From assembly GCA_964544885.1 (NCBI GenBank), contig CAZJDX010000016.1:13296-77295 (forward strand): DNA of 64,000 nt, written 5' to 3'. This document shows positions 45,453 through 57,137 of this stretch, one piece after another. The stretch's first letter is position 1, and the number at the start of each line of letters is the position of its first letter. Source of the stretch: QQVM01 sp964544885. GTDB lineage: Bacteria; Bacteroidota; Bacteroidia; AKYH767-A; 2013-40CM-41-45. A program made the position numbers and the translations under genes. The notes under the pieces are model-generated. The model worked only from the letters and a program-made list of their open reading frames with translations, was not told the origin of the DNA and ran no database searches.

Positions 45453-48400
45453 ATGAAAGCAGAAATTTACCCATCGAATGGAGCCGCTCCATGCAGCATT
45501 CATAGTTACTCCATATTACAATTTTCGGAAAGGCAGGACTTTTCATCTAGACTGAAATTTCTGATAGTACTGGCGATGTTTATCATGGCCGGAATCAGTT
45601 CTTATTCTCAGGCTCCTCTCAGCGCTGCGGTCGATCCACTTTGCAGCGTTCGCTGTTGCCAGGCAACACAACCATGCAATTGTTCGGCGGGTGTGATAGT
45701 CACCGGGGGTGTACCTCCTTATACCTATCTTGTTTTTGGTAACAGCGGTGTCGTGGGAAATACGGCCTGCGTTACCGGATTGTGTCCCGGTAATTACATG
45801 TTCGACATTCGCGACTTTGTTGGGACCAATATACTTTACCAGGTTACGGTAGGGGGTCCATGTTGTACATTGAATTGTGCTGATACAACCATTTGCTTTG
45901 AAGTTCCGGATTCACTGGTGAAACTTAAAAAGCCAACTTTCACCGGTGGCGGAAGCAGTGGTACAAGTGGTGGCGCCGGCGGACCTCTCAATCCGGATAC
46001 CTGCGCCTATGATTCCATCTGGAATAATTCTCCCGGTGTTTTTCCGGTGGGAACAACAGTGGTTACATGGTATGTCGCGTATAATAATACCATTGATTCA
46101 TGTACGCAAAACGTTATACGGAATCCACCTTCTGTTTACAATATCAGTTTTACCACCTCGCCACCCATCGTTAGCGGTGTGATCAATATTTGCAATGGTC
46201 AATCCATCACCTTTACAGACAATTCCACAGGCACAACAGGAAGACTGTGGAATTTCGGCAATGGTTTTTATTCGACCAATCAGACTAATACCCAGCCGGG
46301 AATAAATTATCCGCCTGGAACTTATTATGATACTCTGACGGTTTTTGATGCCTGTGGAATTCCACACGATACTGCATTCATGGTAGTGGTTGATTCAGCT
46401 TCCGGTCCGGAAATCTACTGTATTTCTGTTGTTTGCCCGGGAGATACAGTGACCTATTATACCGATGCTGTCTGCAGTACCTATACCTGGACCGTTAGCG
46501 GAGGAGTTTTTCTAACGCCTCCGCCGCCGGGAAGTGATTCTGCCACAGTGATCTGGGGAACCGGACCTTCCGGAACCATTGCCCTGAACGTTTCAAATTG
46601 TACACCTCCGCTCACCTGTCCATTCGGAACCATTAAAACAGTAAGTATAGTTCCCGCTACCATCGCGGTTACGGGAGATACCATTACCTGTGCAGGTACC
46701 AAGAATTGCTATTCTATCCCTTGCATTCCGGGTAATACACAGGAATGGATGATTTCACCCGCAAATGCCGGTACCATTACCGGACAGGGAACCTGTGATA
46801 TTTGCATTGACTGGGCGCCGGGATTTTTCGGATTCGTAACGATTACTGTCACATACCAGAATGTCCTGACAGGTTCAGGATGTACCTTGCCTGAATCTTG
46901 TGACGATGATCATGGTTGCGGTGGTACAGGAACCCTGACGGTGCATGTTCGACCCGTATTCGGTATCTCAGGACCTTCAAAGGTTTGCCCGAATGTTACA
47001 AGTTCCCCGTTCAACGGAATGAATCTAACCAACAACACCGTGGCTTCAGGAACAAGCTGGAAACTCGTAACCCCGGCGCCTTCAGTACTGACCTTTGCCA
47101 ATAGTGCATTACTTAATGCCTATACCTGGAATGCGGGAAGCGGGATCTATCAGCTAACGGCTTATGCGCCTCCGAATACCTATTGTAATGATTCGGCTAC
47201 GGTTTCCGTGGAAGTGGTAAATATGCTTACTCCGAATAATATACAAGGTCCGGATACTGTCTGTGCCGGTGATACCATAACCTACTCCGTGCCACCCAAC
47301 ATGAGTGGAGTCGGCTATTCCTGGACAGTCAGCGGCGGAATCATAACCGGTCCATCCAATGGCAGCAGCGTGAACATCGTATGGAATCCGGGCGGAGGCA
47401 CAATTTCAGTAGTTCAGTTTCTATCCTCTCCTCCGGGATGTGTCTCGCAATCCTCAGCTGTTTTTACAGTCGTTACCTGGCCACCATTCGTCATGCCTTC
47501 CATCACGGCAAGCAATATTAATGTCTGTCTGAAAAGCAATGTTACTTATTCCATTCCCCCAGCCTTACTGAGCGGTGCAACCTATATCTGGTCGGTGGTA
47601 CCTGCAACCGCGGGGAATATTATTACCGCGAACGGGACCAACCAGATTACGGTAAACTGGATCGATGCGTCGAATACCCCTATATGGGTCAAATTAAAAA
47701 TCTCCAGATGTACGGAAGATTCAGTGATGTTCCCGGTTAATCTCCTCCCTCTGCCGCCCGTTCCGGATATTAATTTTACCCCTCCGTACCCATGTAAGAA
47801 CGAGCAGGTATTTTTCACTACCACTTCCGCAGGACCATCCTGGAATTGGGATTTTGGGGACGCCGGAACATCCGGTCTTCAAAATCCTGTACACACTTAT
47901 ACAAGCGCAGGTAACTTCAATGTGCAGTTGTATGTGACCAACAGCAACGGTTGCTCAGATACCGCATATACAACAGTCACTGTTGAAGATATTCCTGTCC
48001 TGCCTGTTATAACAGGGGGTACCAACGTTTGTATTAATAATATTATCACCTATTCGTTTACAGAACCATTATTCATGGGGGCCAATTATTCATGGACACT
48101 TTCTGCACCTGTATTAGGCGGTGTGGTATCAAGTGGTAATTCGTTCATCACAGTACATTGGACCAGTCCCGGAGTTGACACGGTGAAACTTCATCTGCAA
48201 TCAAACTGTCTGGACACAATCATTAAATATGTGGTGACAATAAATCCATTGCCAAATCCCGGGATCGTGTTGCCTTCACCTGCATGTGTCGGCTCTCCGC
48301 TTACATTCACCGGCTCCGGAGGAGTAAGCTACAGCTGGGGCTTTACTGGCGGTTCACCGTCCTCCTCTGCATCACAATTCCCGGTGGTTACTTATGCGTT

Positions 48401-51400
48401 GACTGGCAATTATCCGGTGACACTGAATGTAACTGACGCGAATGGATGTACAGCTAATACGACAACCACACTGACCGTAAACCCTCTGCCTATTGCCTTA
48501 ATATCCGGACCTGGTGGTGCATGCGCATTCCCAGTTACCGTTACCATGACTGCCGTATCAGCACCGGGTTATACCTACTCATGGACACCATCAGGTACGG
48601 GTGCCTCCATAACCAACACTATAAATTCTGCCACAGCTTTTTCTGTTATTGTCACAAACGCCTTCGGATGCACCAATCAGTCAAATACAATTCTGGTTGA
48701 TACGTCTGCTTGTGACTCTGTTCCGGGTTGCTTTGTAAATGACACGATTGATTTCACCAGCACACCTCCGGTTTGTCTCTCCCAGACTTATACGGCAATA
48801 GGAACCGCCACACACACCGGTTGGTCATTTAGTGCAGGTGGTTCAGCAGGAGCAATTAGTCCGGTTACAGCTAATTACCCATATCCGGGAATCTTTCCGG
48901 TGACGGTGTATGGTGTTGCTTCAGGCTTTGACGCCAATGGCGATACCTGTACAAAGATTGTAGGCAAAACGCATATGAAAACGATTCCATTCGATGCGGA
49001 TTTTGATGTGAGTTTCCAGTGTAACGGACTTAACCAGATGCAGACCATCTTCACCAATACCAGTTTGTATCTCGGCAGTCCGGGAGCCTATACATGGACT
49101 TGGAAAGACAGCACGAACAATGCCATACTTTCTTCCGCATTCTCTCCGGTTCCGCAGCTTTTATCTTCAGGAACCCACCTGGTTTATCTGGCTATTTATG
49201 ATCCGGTTACTTTGGCTACCTGTACACTGATGAAAACAATTGTGGTACCTGTGCCCATTGTTGCTGCATTTACAGTCTCCTCTCCGGTGTGTCAGGGAAC
49301 AGCTGCCACCTTCACCGACATATCGGTGAATCTGGCTAATGAAACTTCCAGACTATTCAATAACGGTAATGGCGGGACCTCTCCGCAAAATCCGGCCAGT
49401 CTGACGTACATAAATTCTGGTCCTTTCACAGCCACACTTACCGTCACCGATATATACGGATGTACTGATGTCGCGTCTCAGAATGTGAACGTACTCCCAG
49501 CTGCTACCGGTACGATCACGGTTGGTCCGGCAAGTTGTGATTCTGTTCAGCTTACGGCTTCCGGTCCTGGTCCACATACCTGGAACATTATCAATCCTCC
49601 TCCATTCCCAACGAATCCTGTGTACGTCAAGACGAGCGGATTCTACTCCGTTACAGCGGTGGATGGAAACGGATGTCCTTTCACTGTCGGTCCGGTTCAG
49701 GTTACAGTTAATAATTCTCCGAATGTGATTGTATCCGGGAAAACTCAGTATTGTCAGGGAGAGAGTCTGGATATTAAAACACAGACCGCCGGTGTCAGCT
49801 TTGTCTGGAACCGGGTCGCGCCAACCTTCCTTGGTGGTGTAGGATTCTCACCCAACCTTAATATCATTGCAGGAACTGCCGGTACATTTACTTATCAGGT
49901 TATAGTTACGGGTGCAAATGGATGCAGTGGTTCGGCTTCTTATACAATTACTGTCGACCCGGTACCATCATCCGCTTCTATAATCGGTGGACCGCTTACA
50001 TTCTGTAGCGGAGATTCAATTCTGCTTACGGTTAATCCTCCCGGCGTAAATTATCTGTGGTCAAAATCTCCGACACCGCCTTTATCATCTCCTTTCAATC
50101 TCAATGACAGTTTGTATGTGAGTGCCAGTGGAACTTATTCGGTCATCGTTCAGACTGCCTCCGGCTGTGCGTATCCTGCCATTGCTCCGGTAACAGTCAC
50201 CGTTAATCCGGTGCCACCCGCTTTAATTACCGGAGATACTGTCTTGTGTGAGGGTGATAACCTGGTACTCAATTCGACACCGGATGGAAGCTCTACCTAT
50301 GCGTGGAGTGGTCCGGGTGGAACCGGCAATACGAACCCATTCGTTTTACCGAATATCCAATTGGGCGATGCCGGACTCTATACACTTATTGTTACCAATT
50401 CATTTAGCTGCAGTTCAGTTGACTCGGTGAATGTGATTGTCAATCCAGCTCCGGCACCTCCTGTAATCGTTTCCAACCCGGGAGGAGTGCTCTGCGAAAG
50501 TGTGATGTTTAACTTTAGTGTGCTTGGGCCACTTGGTCCTCCAATAGTTTATAACTGGAGTACCGGACAAATGGGTACCAGTATCAATGCGGCCATCCCG
50601 GGTGATTATAGTGTAACTGCCACGAATCAATTTGGATGTGAAGCAGTCTCCAATGTTCTCACAATATATCCAAAACCTGATCTGACTTGTACGCCAAGCG
50701 GATGTTATGAGTTTTGTACAGAATGTGGCATAGTGACGATCCCGGGTCCGGTTGGACTGACTACTTATGAATGGCAGATTCTTACCGGGGGAATTTTCGT
50801 AAGCTATAGCTTTACGCAGAATCTGATTGTTTCCGCACCCGGAGGTATTTTCAGACTCATGGGATCGAATCAGTGGGGATGTGCCGATTCATCCGATACG
50901 CTGAAAATTGAATTCAACGATTGTTGTCCGCCTCCTGATCTGACTGCCTGTGTTGATACCTGTGAAGATTTTGATAGTCTTGGATTGAATGGATGGCAGG
51001 CCTATCCATTGGAACCCAATGTCGGACTTCTGATAACTAATTCGGGTTCACAGGGAGGCGCAACTGATTTCTTCCTTCAGTCCTCGGATCTGCCCGGCGC
51101 TTCTCAGCTATTGTCAGGCCTGGTCTATGATGGAAAATGGTGTTGTGGTGAGTTGTGTTATGATTTCATTTTATTTGATGATAGTGTTCAGGGAAGTATA
51201 ACGGTTAATCCTTCATTTTCGATTTTAAGCGGATCACTCGGATTCACTTTCACCTCATCCTTAAACGTCACAGAGAACAGTGGATGGGTAAACGTATGCG
51301 CGCCGATAACTGATTGCGGAACACCTCCGATTACTGTCAACGGGGTATGGAGTCCAATTGGTGCAACACTGCCAAGTGATTGGCCAACAGTGCTTGCTAA

Positions 51401-54400
51401 TGTCACAGAGCTTTTGTTCAATGTTGATTATTCAGCCGCTACAGGTGAAGTATCCGGACTGGATAATGTCTGCCTGAATTCAAATGTGCCAGATATCACC
51501 GCCGGTGCAGATACAACCATCTGTGCAGGATCCGTCATTTCATTGGATGTGCAGGGTTGTAATGCAATACCAAAGTGGTATGCGATTTCAGGCGATTCAC
51601 TCATCTTTGTTGGGAATGGTGATGTAATTGATGTGATGCCAATACAGAGTACCTGTTATGTGGTGATCTGTTGCTATGCCGGTGATTGTTGCTGTGATTC
51701 TGATACCGTATGTGTCATTGTCAATCCTTTGCCTGTATTGCAATGGCCTGCTGTATTCCCGGATGTTTGCCAGAACTCCGATTCGATATACCTTGATTCT
51801 TTGTTAATCGTAGCCATTCCATCCGGCGGAAGCGGTGTCTTCTCAGGCCCCAATGTCGTAGGAAATTATTTCTATCCGACCACGCTTGGAATCCATACGA
51901 TTACCTATACCTATACCGATAGTCTCGGTTGTACCAACAGTGTAAGCAATACGATCAACGTGATCTTCTGTTGCGATACTTGTGAAATTGATGCAGGAAC
52001 CGATATTACGATTTGTCAGGGTGATGTAGCTACAATTACCGTAACAGGATGTACAGGCACTTTAACCTGGTCTGTGCTTGGAGGTCCATCAGGTGAGTCA
52101 ACAAACTGGACCGGTTTCACGTTTGAAGTGACACCGCAGCAAAGTACCTGTTACCTTATAACATGTTGCGATACCATATATGATCCTGTTGGAGGGATGA
52201 CTATATGCTGTTGCAGTGATACAGTTTGTGTGACGGTAAATCCATTGCCAATGCTGCAATGGCCGGTGAACTTCCCGGATGTTTGCCAGAACTCCGATTC
52301 GATATACCTTGATTCTCTGTTAATCGTGGCCATTCCATCCGGCGGAAGCGGTGTCTTCTCAGGCCCCAATGTCGTAGGAAATTATTTCTATCCGACCACG
52401 CTGGGAATCCATACCATTACCTATACCTATACCGATAGTCTGGGTTGTAGCAACAGTGTGAGCAATACGATCAACGTGATCTTCTGCTGCGATACTTGTG
52501 AAATTGATGCAGGACCCGATATTACGATTTGTCAGGGTGATGTAGCTACAATTTCCGTAACGGGATGTACAGGCACTTTAACCTGGTCTGTGCTTGGAGG
52601 TCCGTCAGGTGAGTCAACGACCTGGACCGGTTTCACATTTGAAGTGACACCTCAGCAAAGTACCTGTTACCTTATAACATGTTGCGATACCATATATGAT
52701 CCTGTTGGAGGGATGACTATATGCTGTTGCAGTGATACAGTTTGTGTGACGGTAAATCCATTGCCAATGCTGCAATGGCCGGTGAACTTCCCGGATGTTT
52801 GCCAGAACTCCGATTCGATATACCTTGATTCTCTGTTAATCGTGGCCATTCCATCCGGCGGAAGCGGTGTCTTCTCAGGCCCCAATGTCGTAGGAAATTA
52901 TTTCTATCCGACCACGCTGGGAATCCATACCATTACCTATACCTATACCGATAGTCTGGGTTGTACCAACAGTGTAAGCAATACGATCAACGTAATTTTC
53001 TGTTGTGACACTTCTTGTGTAGTCAGTGCCGGAGCCGATATCACAGCCTGTCAGGGTGATGCGGTGATACTAAGCGCGACAGGATGTACCGGCTCGGTGA
53101 CCTGGTATCAGCTTACAATTGAAGGACCTGTAGCTATTGGACAGGGACCAATACTGGATGTCTTCCCACAGACAGGTACAACCTGCTATGTGGTTGAATG
53201 CTGTTGTCCGGGACCGGTCGTTTGTTGTTCCACCGATACGGTTTGTGTGACGGTAAATCCATTGCCAATGCTGCAATGGCCGGTGAACTTCCCGGATGTT
53301 TGCCAGAACTCCGATTCGATATACCTTGATTCTCTGTTAATCGTGGCCATTCCATCCGGCGGAAGCGGTGTCTTCTCAGGCCCCAATGTCGTAGGAAATT
53401 ATTTCTATCCGACCACGCTGGGAATCCATACCATTACCTATACCTATACCGATAGTCTGGGTTGTACCAACAGTGTAAGCAATACGATCAACGTAATTTT
53501 CTGTTGTGACACTTCTTGTGTAGTCAGTGCCGGAGCCGATATCACAGCCTGTCAGGGTGATGCGGTGATACTAAGCGCGACAGGATGTACCGGCTCGGTG
53601 ACCTGGTATCAGCTTACAATTGAAGGACCTGTAGCTATTGGACAGGGACCAATACTGGATGTCTTCCCACAGACAGGTACAACCTGCTATGTGGTTGAAT
53701 GCTGTTGTCCGGGACCGGTCGTTTGTTGTTCCACCGATACGGTTTGTGTGACGGTAAATCCATTGCCAATGCTGCAATGGCCGGTGAACTTCCCGGATGT
53801 TTGCCAGAACTCCGATTCGATATACCTTGATTCTCTGTTAATCGTGGCCATTCCATCCGGCGGAAGCGGTGTCTTCTCAGGCCCCAATGTCGTAGGAAAT
53901 TATTTCTATCCGACCACGCTGGGAATCCATACCATTACCTATACCTATACCGATAGTCTGGGTTGTANNNNNNNNNNNNNNNNNNNNNNNNNNNNNNNNN
54001 NNNNNNNNNNNNNNNNNNNNNNNNNNNNNNNNNNNNNNNNNNNNNNNNNNNNNNNNNNNNNNNNNNNGTCCGGGACCGGTCGTTTGTTGTTCCACCGATA
54101 CGGTTTGTGTGACGGTAAATCCTCTGCCTGTCCTCCAGTGGCCGGTTAGTTTTGCTACTGTATGTAAAAATTCGGCACCGGTATTACTTAATGCGGCTGA
54201 CATATTTGTTGATATTAACTTCACACTTATTTCGGTTCCATTTGCCGGCGGCACAGGTTATTTTACCGGAACAGGTGTCTTTGGAAATCAATTTAATCCA
54301 ACCACAGTTGGCTCATTCCTGATTACCTATCATTATACTGATTCAAATGGATGTACCGGAACTGTCACTAATTCTATTACAGTAGTTAATTGTCCATGTG

Positions 54401-56964
54401 GTCCATGTCATTACCTTGCTTTTGAATTAGTATCAAACGGTACATTTGATCAGGGGAATACAGGATTTACAAGTAGTCAGACTGAAAGATGCCTCTGTCT
54501 ATCTAACACCTATTGCATTGAAGATGATGCCGCAGATAAGTGTTCTTCTAATTTGCATGTCCTTGCTCCAAGCGGAATTGCCGGAGATAATTACATGATC
54601 GTTGAAGGAGCATTTAGCGGGGGTCCGAACCTTTTATGGCATCAAAGTGTTTCTATACTACCACATCTCAGCTATACATTCAGTTTCTGGGTCAACCCGC
54701 TGGTATCTTCTTATTTAATTGATAAACCCGATCTTGAAATCAGGGTTGGATCAGATGTAGTGCTTTCACTTCAGGGCACAACAATGCCGAACGGTTGGTT
54801 GGAGTACTCAGTACAGTTCACAGGAATATCAGGATCAAGTCTCCAGATTTATCAGAACAATCCTTATCCGGTAGCTACCATGTATGGAATAGACAATATT
54901 TCTCTCCGTCCATGTCTGCCTAAGGTTGTAGTTTCATTTAGCAATGTAACGCATGTTACCTGCTTTGGAGGATCGAACGGAGCCGTTACGGCAAATGCAG
55001 GCGGAGGTACAGCGCCTTATACTTATCTGTGGAATACAGGAGATACAACACAAACAATTTCAGGGTTACCAGCCGGTACCTATACTGTTACTGTTACGGA
55101 TTCTCTTGGTTGCAGAAACACAGTGTCTTTCATAATTCAGGAGCCAGCCAAGGTGGAAGGAAGTACCAGTGTTAGTCCGTCCTCCTGTAACCTTGCAAAT
55201 GGCAGCGCCGTCGTATTCCCTGCAGGTGGTACGCCGGGATACACTTATTTGTGGAGTAATGGTCAGACAAGTCAGGTAGCAAGCGGACTTATTGCCGGAA
55301 GCTACAGTTGTGTGATTACCGATGCAAACGGATGTACCGGAATTGTTTTCGCTAACGTACCGAATGTTGGTGTTTTCCCGGATCCTATAGGACCTATCGC
55401 GGGGCCGGCAGGTGCATGCAGAGGGCAAAGCGGAGTAATATATAGTGTAGCCCCTGTTAGTGGTGCAAGCCACTATATCTGGACCTTGCCTCCGGGTGCA
55501 AGCGGATCTTCGTCGGGACCAAGCATTACACTTTCGTTCAGTTCAAGCTATAGTGGAGGGTTTATTTGTGTCGCTCCGGTGAATCCATGTGGAACGGGAA
55601 GTTCCGTTTGTCTGAATATACCGGTTCTGTCGGTGAAGCCATCCAACCCGGGTTTAATGTCCGGACCTGCTTTCCCATGCGGACCGGGATTGTACACTTA
55701 TTCAATCTCACCTGTGATGAATGCATTATCCTATGTCTGGTCGGTGTCAGGTACCGGAGTAGCGATCATGAGTGGGCAGGGAACGAACGCAGTGGTTGTT
55801 AGTGTTCCAGCCGGATTCGGGCAAGGTCGTGTTTCTGTTTACGCTACAAATTGTATGGGTAATTCAGCCCGACGTGATTTCACCATAACTGGACTTGCGG
55901 TTCACGGTAATGCACTTTCAGGGCCTTCATTTGTCTGTGCAGGAAGTACGGGTATTATTTACTCAATTGCTCCGGTCAATGGGGCAAGCTCATATGTATG
56001 GTCAGTGTCTTCCGGTGATATGTCGATTGCATCGTCCACCGGGCCATCCTGTAAGGTAGATTTCGGACCTGCATTTACGACCGGGCAACTTACGGTCACA
56101 ACTGCAAGCCCATGCGGTAATTTCTCGAAATCGTATACCCTATTCTCCAGACCTGCGCAACCAGGCTCTATTTCAGGCCCAGGTTTCAGTCTGTGCGGAT
56201 TAAGCGGGGTAACTTACAGTATAAGCCCTGTAGCGGGCGCTACAGGATATTCATGGACTGTTCCGGCAGGAGTGAGTATTGTCGTGAACACCGGATTATC
56301 TATCACCGTTGATTTTGGACCGTCTTTTACAGGAACAGGAAATATTTGTGTAAGTGCAGAGAATTCTTGTGGTACTGGCATATCAAGATGTTATTCAGTC
56401 AGTGCTGTGCCGGCGGTTCCATCTCCGGTTTCGGGTCCGGCATCAGTCTGTAAATCATCGTCTGCGGTAATGTACTCACTTACCGCAGTCAGCGGAGCGA
56501 CACATTATTCATGGTATGCGACTTCAGGTGGACTTATTATTCCGCATGGAATCGGACTTGCCGCTGGAGCTAACTTCACGGGAACGAGCAGTAGCCCGGT
56601 TACTATTTCGGCCAGGGCTCATAATGCTTGTGGACTGAGTCAACCTGCTACAAGATCTGTGACCGTTGATATGATGTGCCGTCAATTGGTTTCAGATTCT
56701 GAAACGGATAATAAGTTTGAGGTATTTCCTAATCCGGGAACCGGATTGTTTAAACTGACCTTCAGCACCTCGTCTGATACCAGGTTCAGGCTAAGGATTA
56801 TGGATATACTTGGAAATACAGTTTATCTCAATGAGCTGGAAGCCAAATCAGGAGACAATAGTTTTGATCTTGATTTGATGTCTATGGTCAAAGGTGTTTA
56901 CTTTGTGAGTCTGGAAAGAAGCGGATTCGATACCCAGATAACAAAGATCACACTGATTAAATAA
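45453..56964 (+). CDS. Giant cysteine-rich T9SS adhesin-like protein with tandem Ig-type repeats (contains scaffold gap)
   Basis: One gene of about 11.5 kb (~3,800 aa or more). It seems to be two frames only because the 100 Ns at 53968-54067 are not the true gap length; the same repeat continues in frame after the gap (PGPVVCCSTDTVC, codons from 54070). Layout: hydrophobic signal segment FLIVLAMFIMAGISSYSQ at about 35-55; Cys-rich start (CSVRCCQATQPCNCS); many Ig-like and PKD domains (WNWDFGDAG near 795); a carbohydrate-binding-like domain about 1830-2010 (CEDFDSLGLNGWQAYP); tandem 167/172-aa units from about 2095; a second ligand-binding-like domain (FELVSNGTFDQGNTGF); SprB-type repeats (VTCFGGSNGAVTANAGG); and a type A sorting domain (FEVFPNPGTGLFKL). 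Probably surface-exposed or secreted adhesin or matrix protein. It separates cphB and cphA. Confidence 0.85.
51735..54129 (+). repeat. Tandem coding repeats, 516 + 516 + 501 + 501 nt plus a partial unit across the gap
   Basis: Units start at 51735, 52251, 52767, 53268 and 53769, each opening with a codon row for (V/M)LQWP. Every unit has a near-invariant first half (FPDVCQNSDSIYLDSLL; GGSGVFSGPNVVGNYFYP; ITYTYTDSLGC). The second half is of two kinds: units 1-2 carry DITICQGDVATI with GGMTICCCSDTVC, units 3-4 carry DITACQGDAVIL with CCCPGPVVCCSTDTVC. Units 3 and 4 show no nucleotide difference by eye over 501 nt. All lengths are multiples of three. The copy number in the genome may be higher than shown, because the assembly breaks here. 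Confidence 0.92.
53968..54067. other. Scaffold gap of 100 N inside the tandem repeats
   Basis: Exactly 100 N, a usual placeholder. Sequence before it stops at unit offset 199 and resumes at offset 439 of the 501-nt unit, so 240 nt (or 240 plus whole units) should be missing. That number keeps the reading frame, whereas 100 does not. Confidence 0.95.
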
Positions 56965-56982
56965 ATATTTTTCACAAACATG

Positions 56983-57059
56983 ATCAGGGATGTATTGCCC
57001 ACACTCGGTAATTCATCCCTGATTTTCTTGATAGGGCATCAGCACCTGTTGCGCCCTAT
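56983..57059 (+). terminator. Two tandem hairpins after the giant adhesin gene
   Basis: First hairpin: ATCAGGGATG (56983-56992) pairs with CATCCCTGAT (57014-57023), and inside it ATTGCC pairs with GGTAAT, leaving a 7-nt loop; TTTCTT follows. Second hairpin: ATAGGGC (57031-57037) with GCCCTAT (57053-57059), followed by TATTTTAT. They lie 19 bp after the stop codon and probably end the long transcript before cphA. Confidence 0.65.
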
Positions 57060-57137
57060 TATTTTATCGCATTTTGTTTAATCCGGGAAAAAATATAAAT
57101 TGATGCTTTCAAATTCATCCCGCTATTAATTAATCAT

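Noticed and set aside
51735..54129. CRISPR array or satellite DNA
   Set aside because: Units are about 500 nt, lengths are multiples of three, and they encode regular protein domains; there are no short repeats with unique spacers and no cas genes.
53967..54149. A C-terminus reading through the Ns to a stop at 54149
   Set aside because: This end is an artefact of the 100-N placeholder; the homologous repeat reading continues in another phase after the gap.
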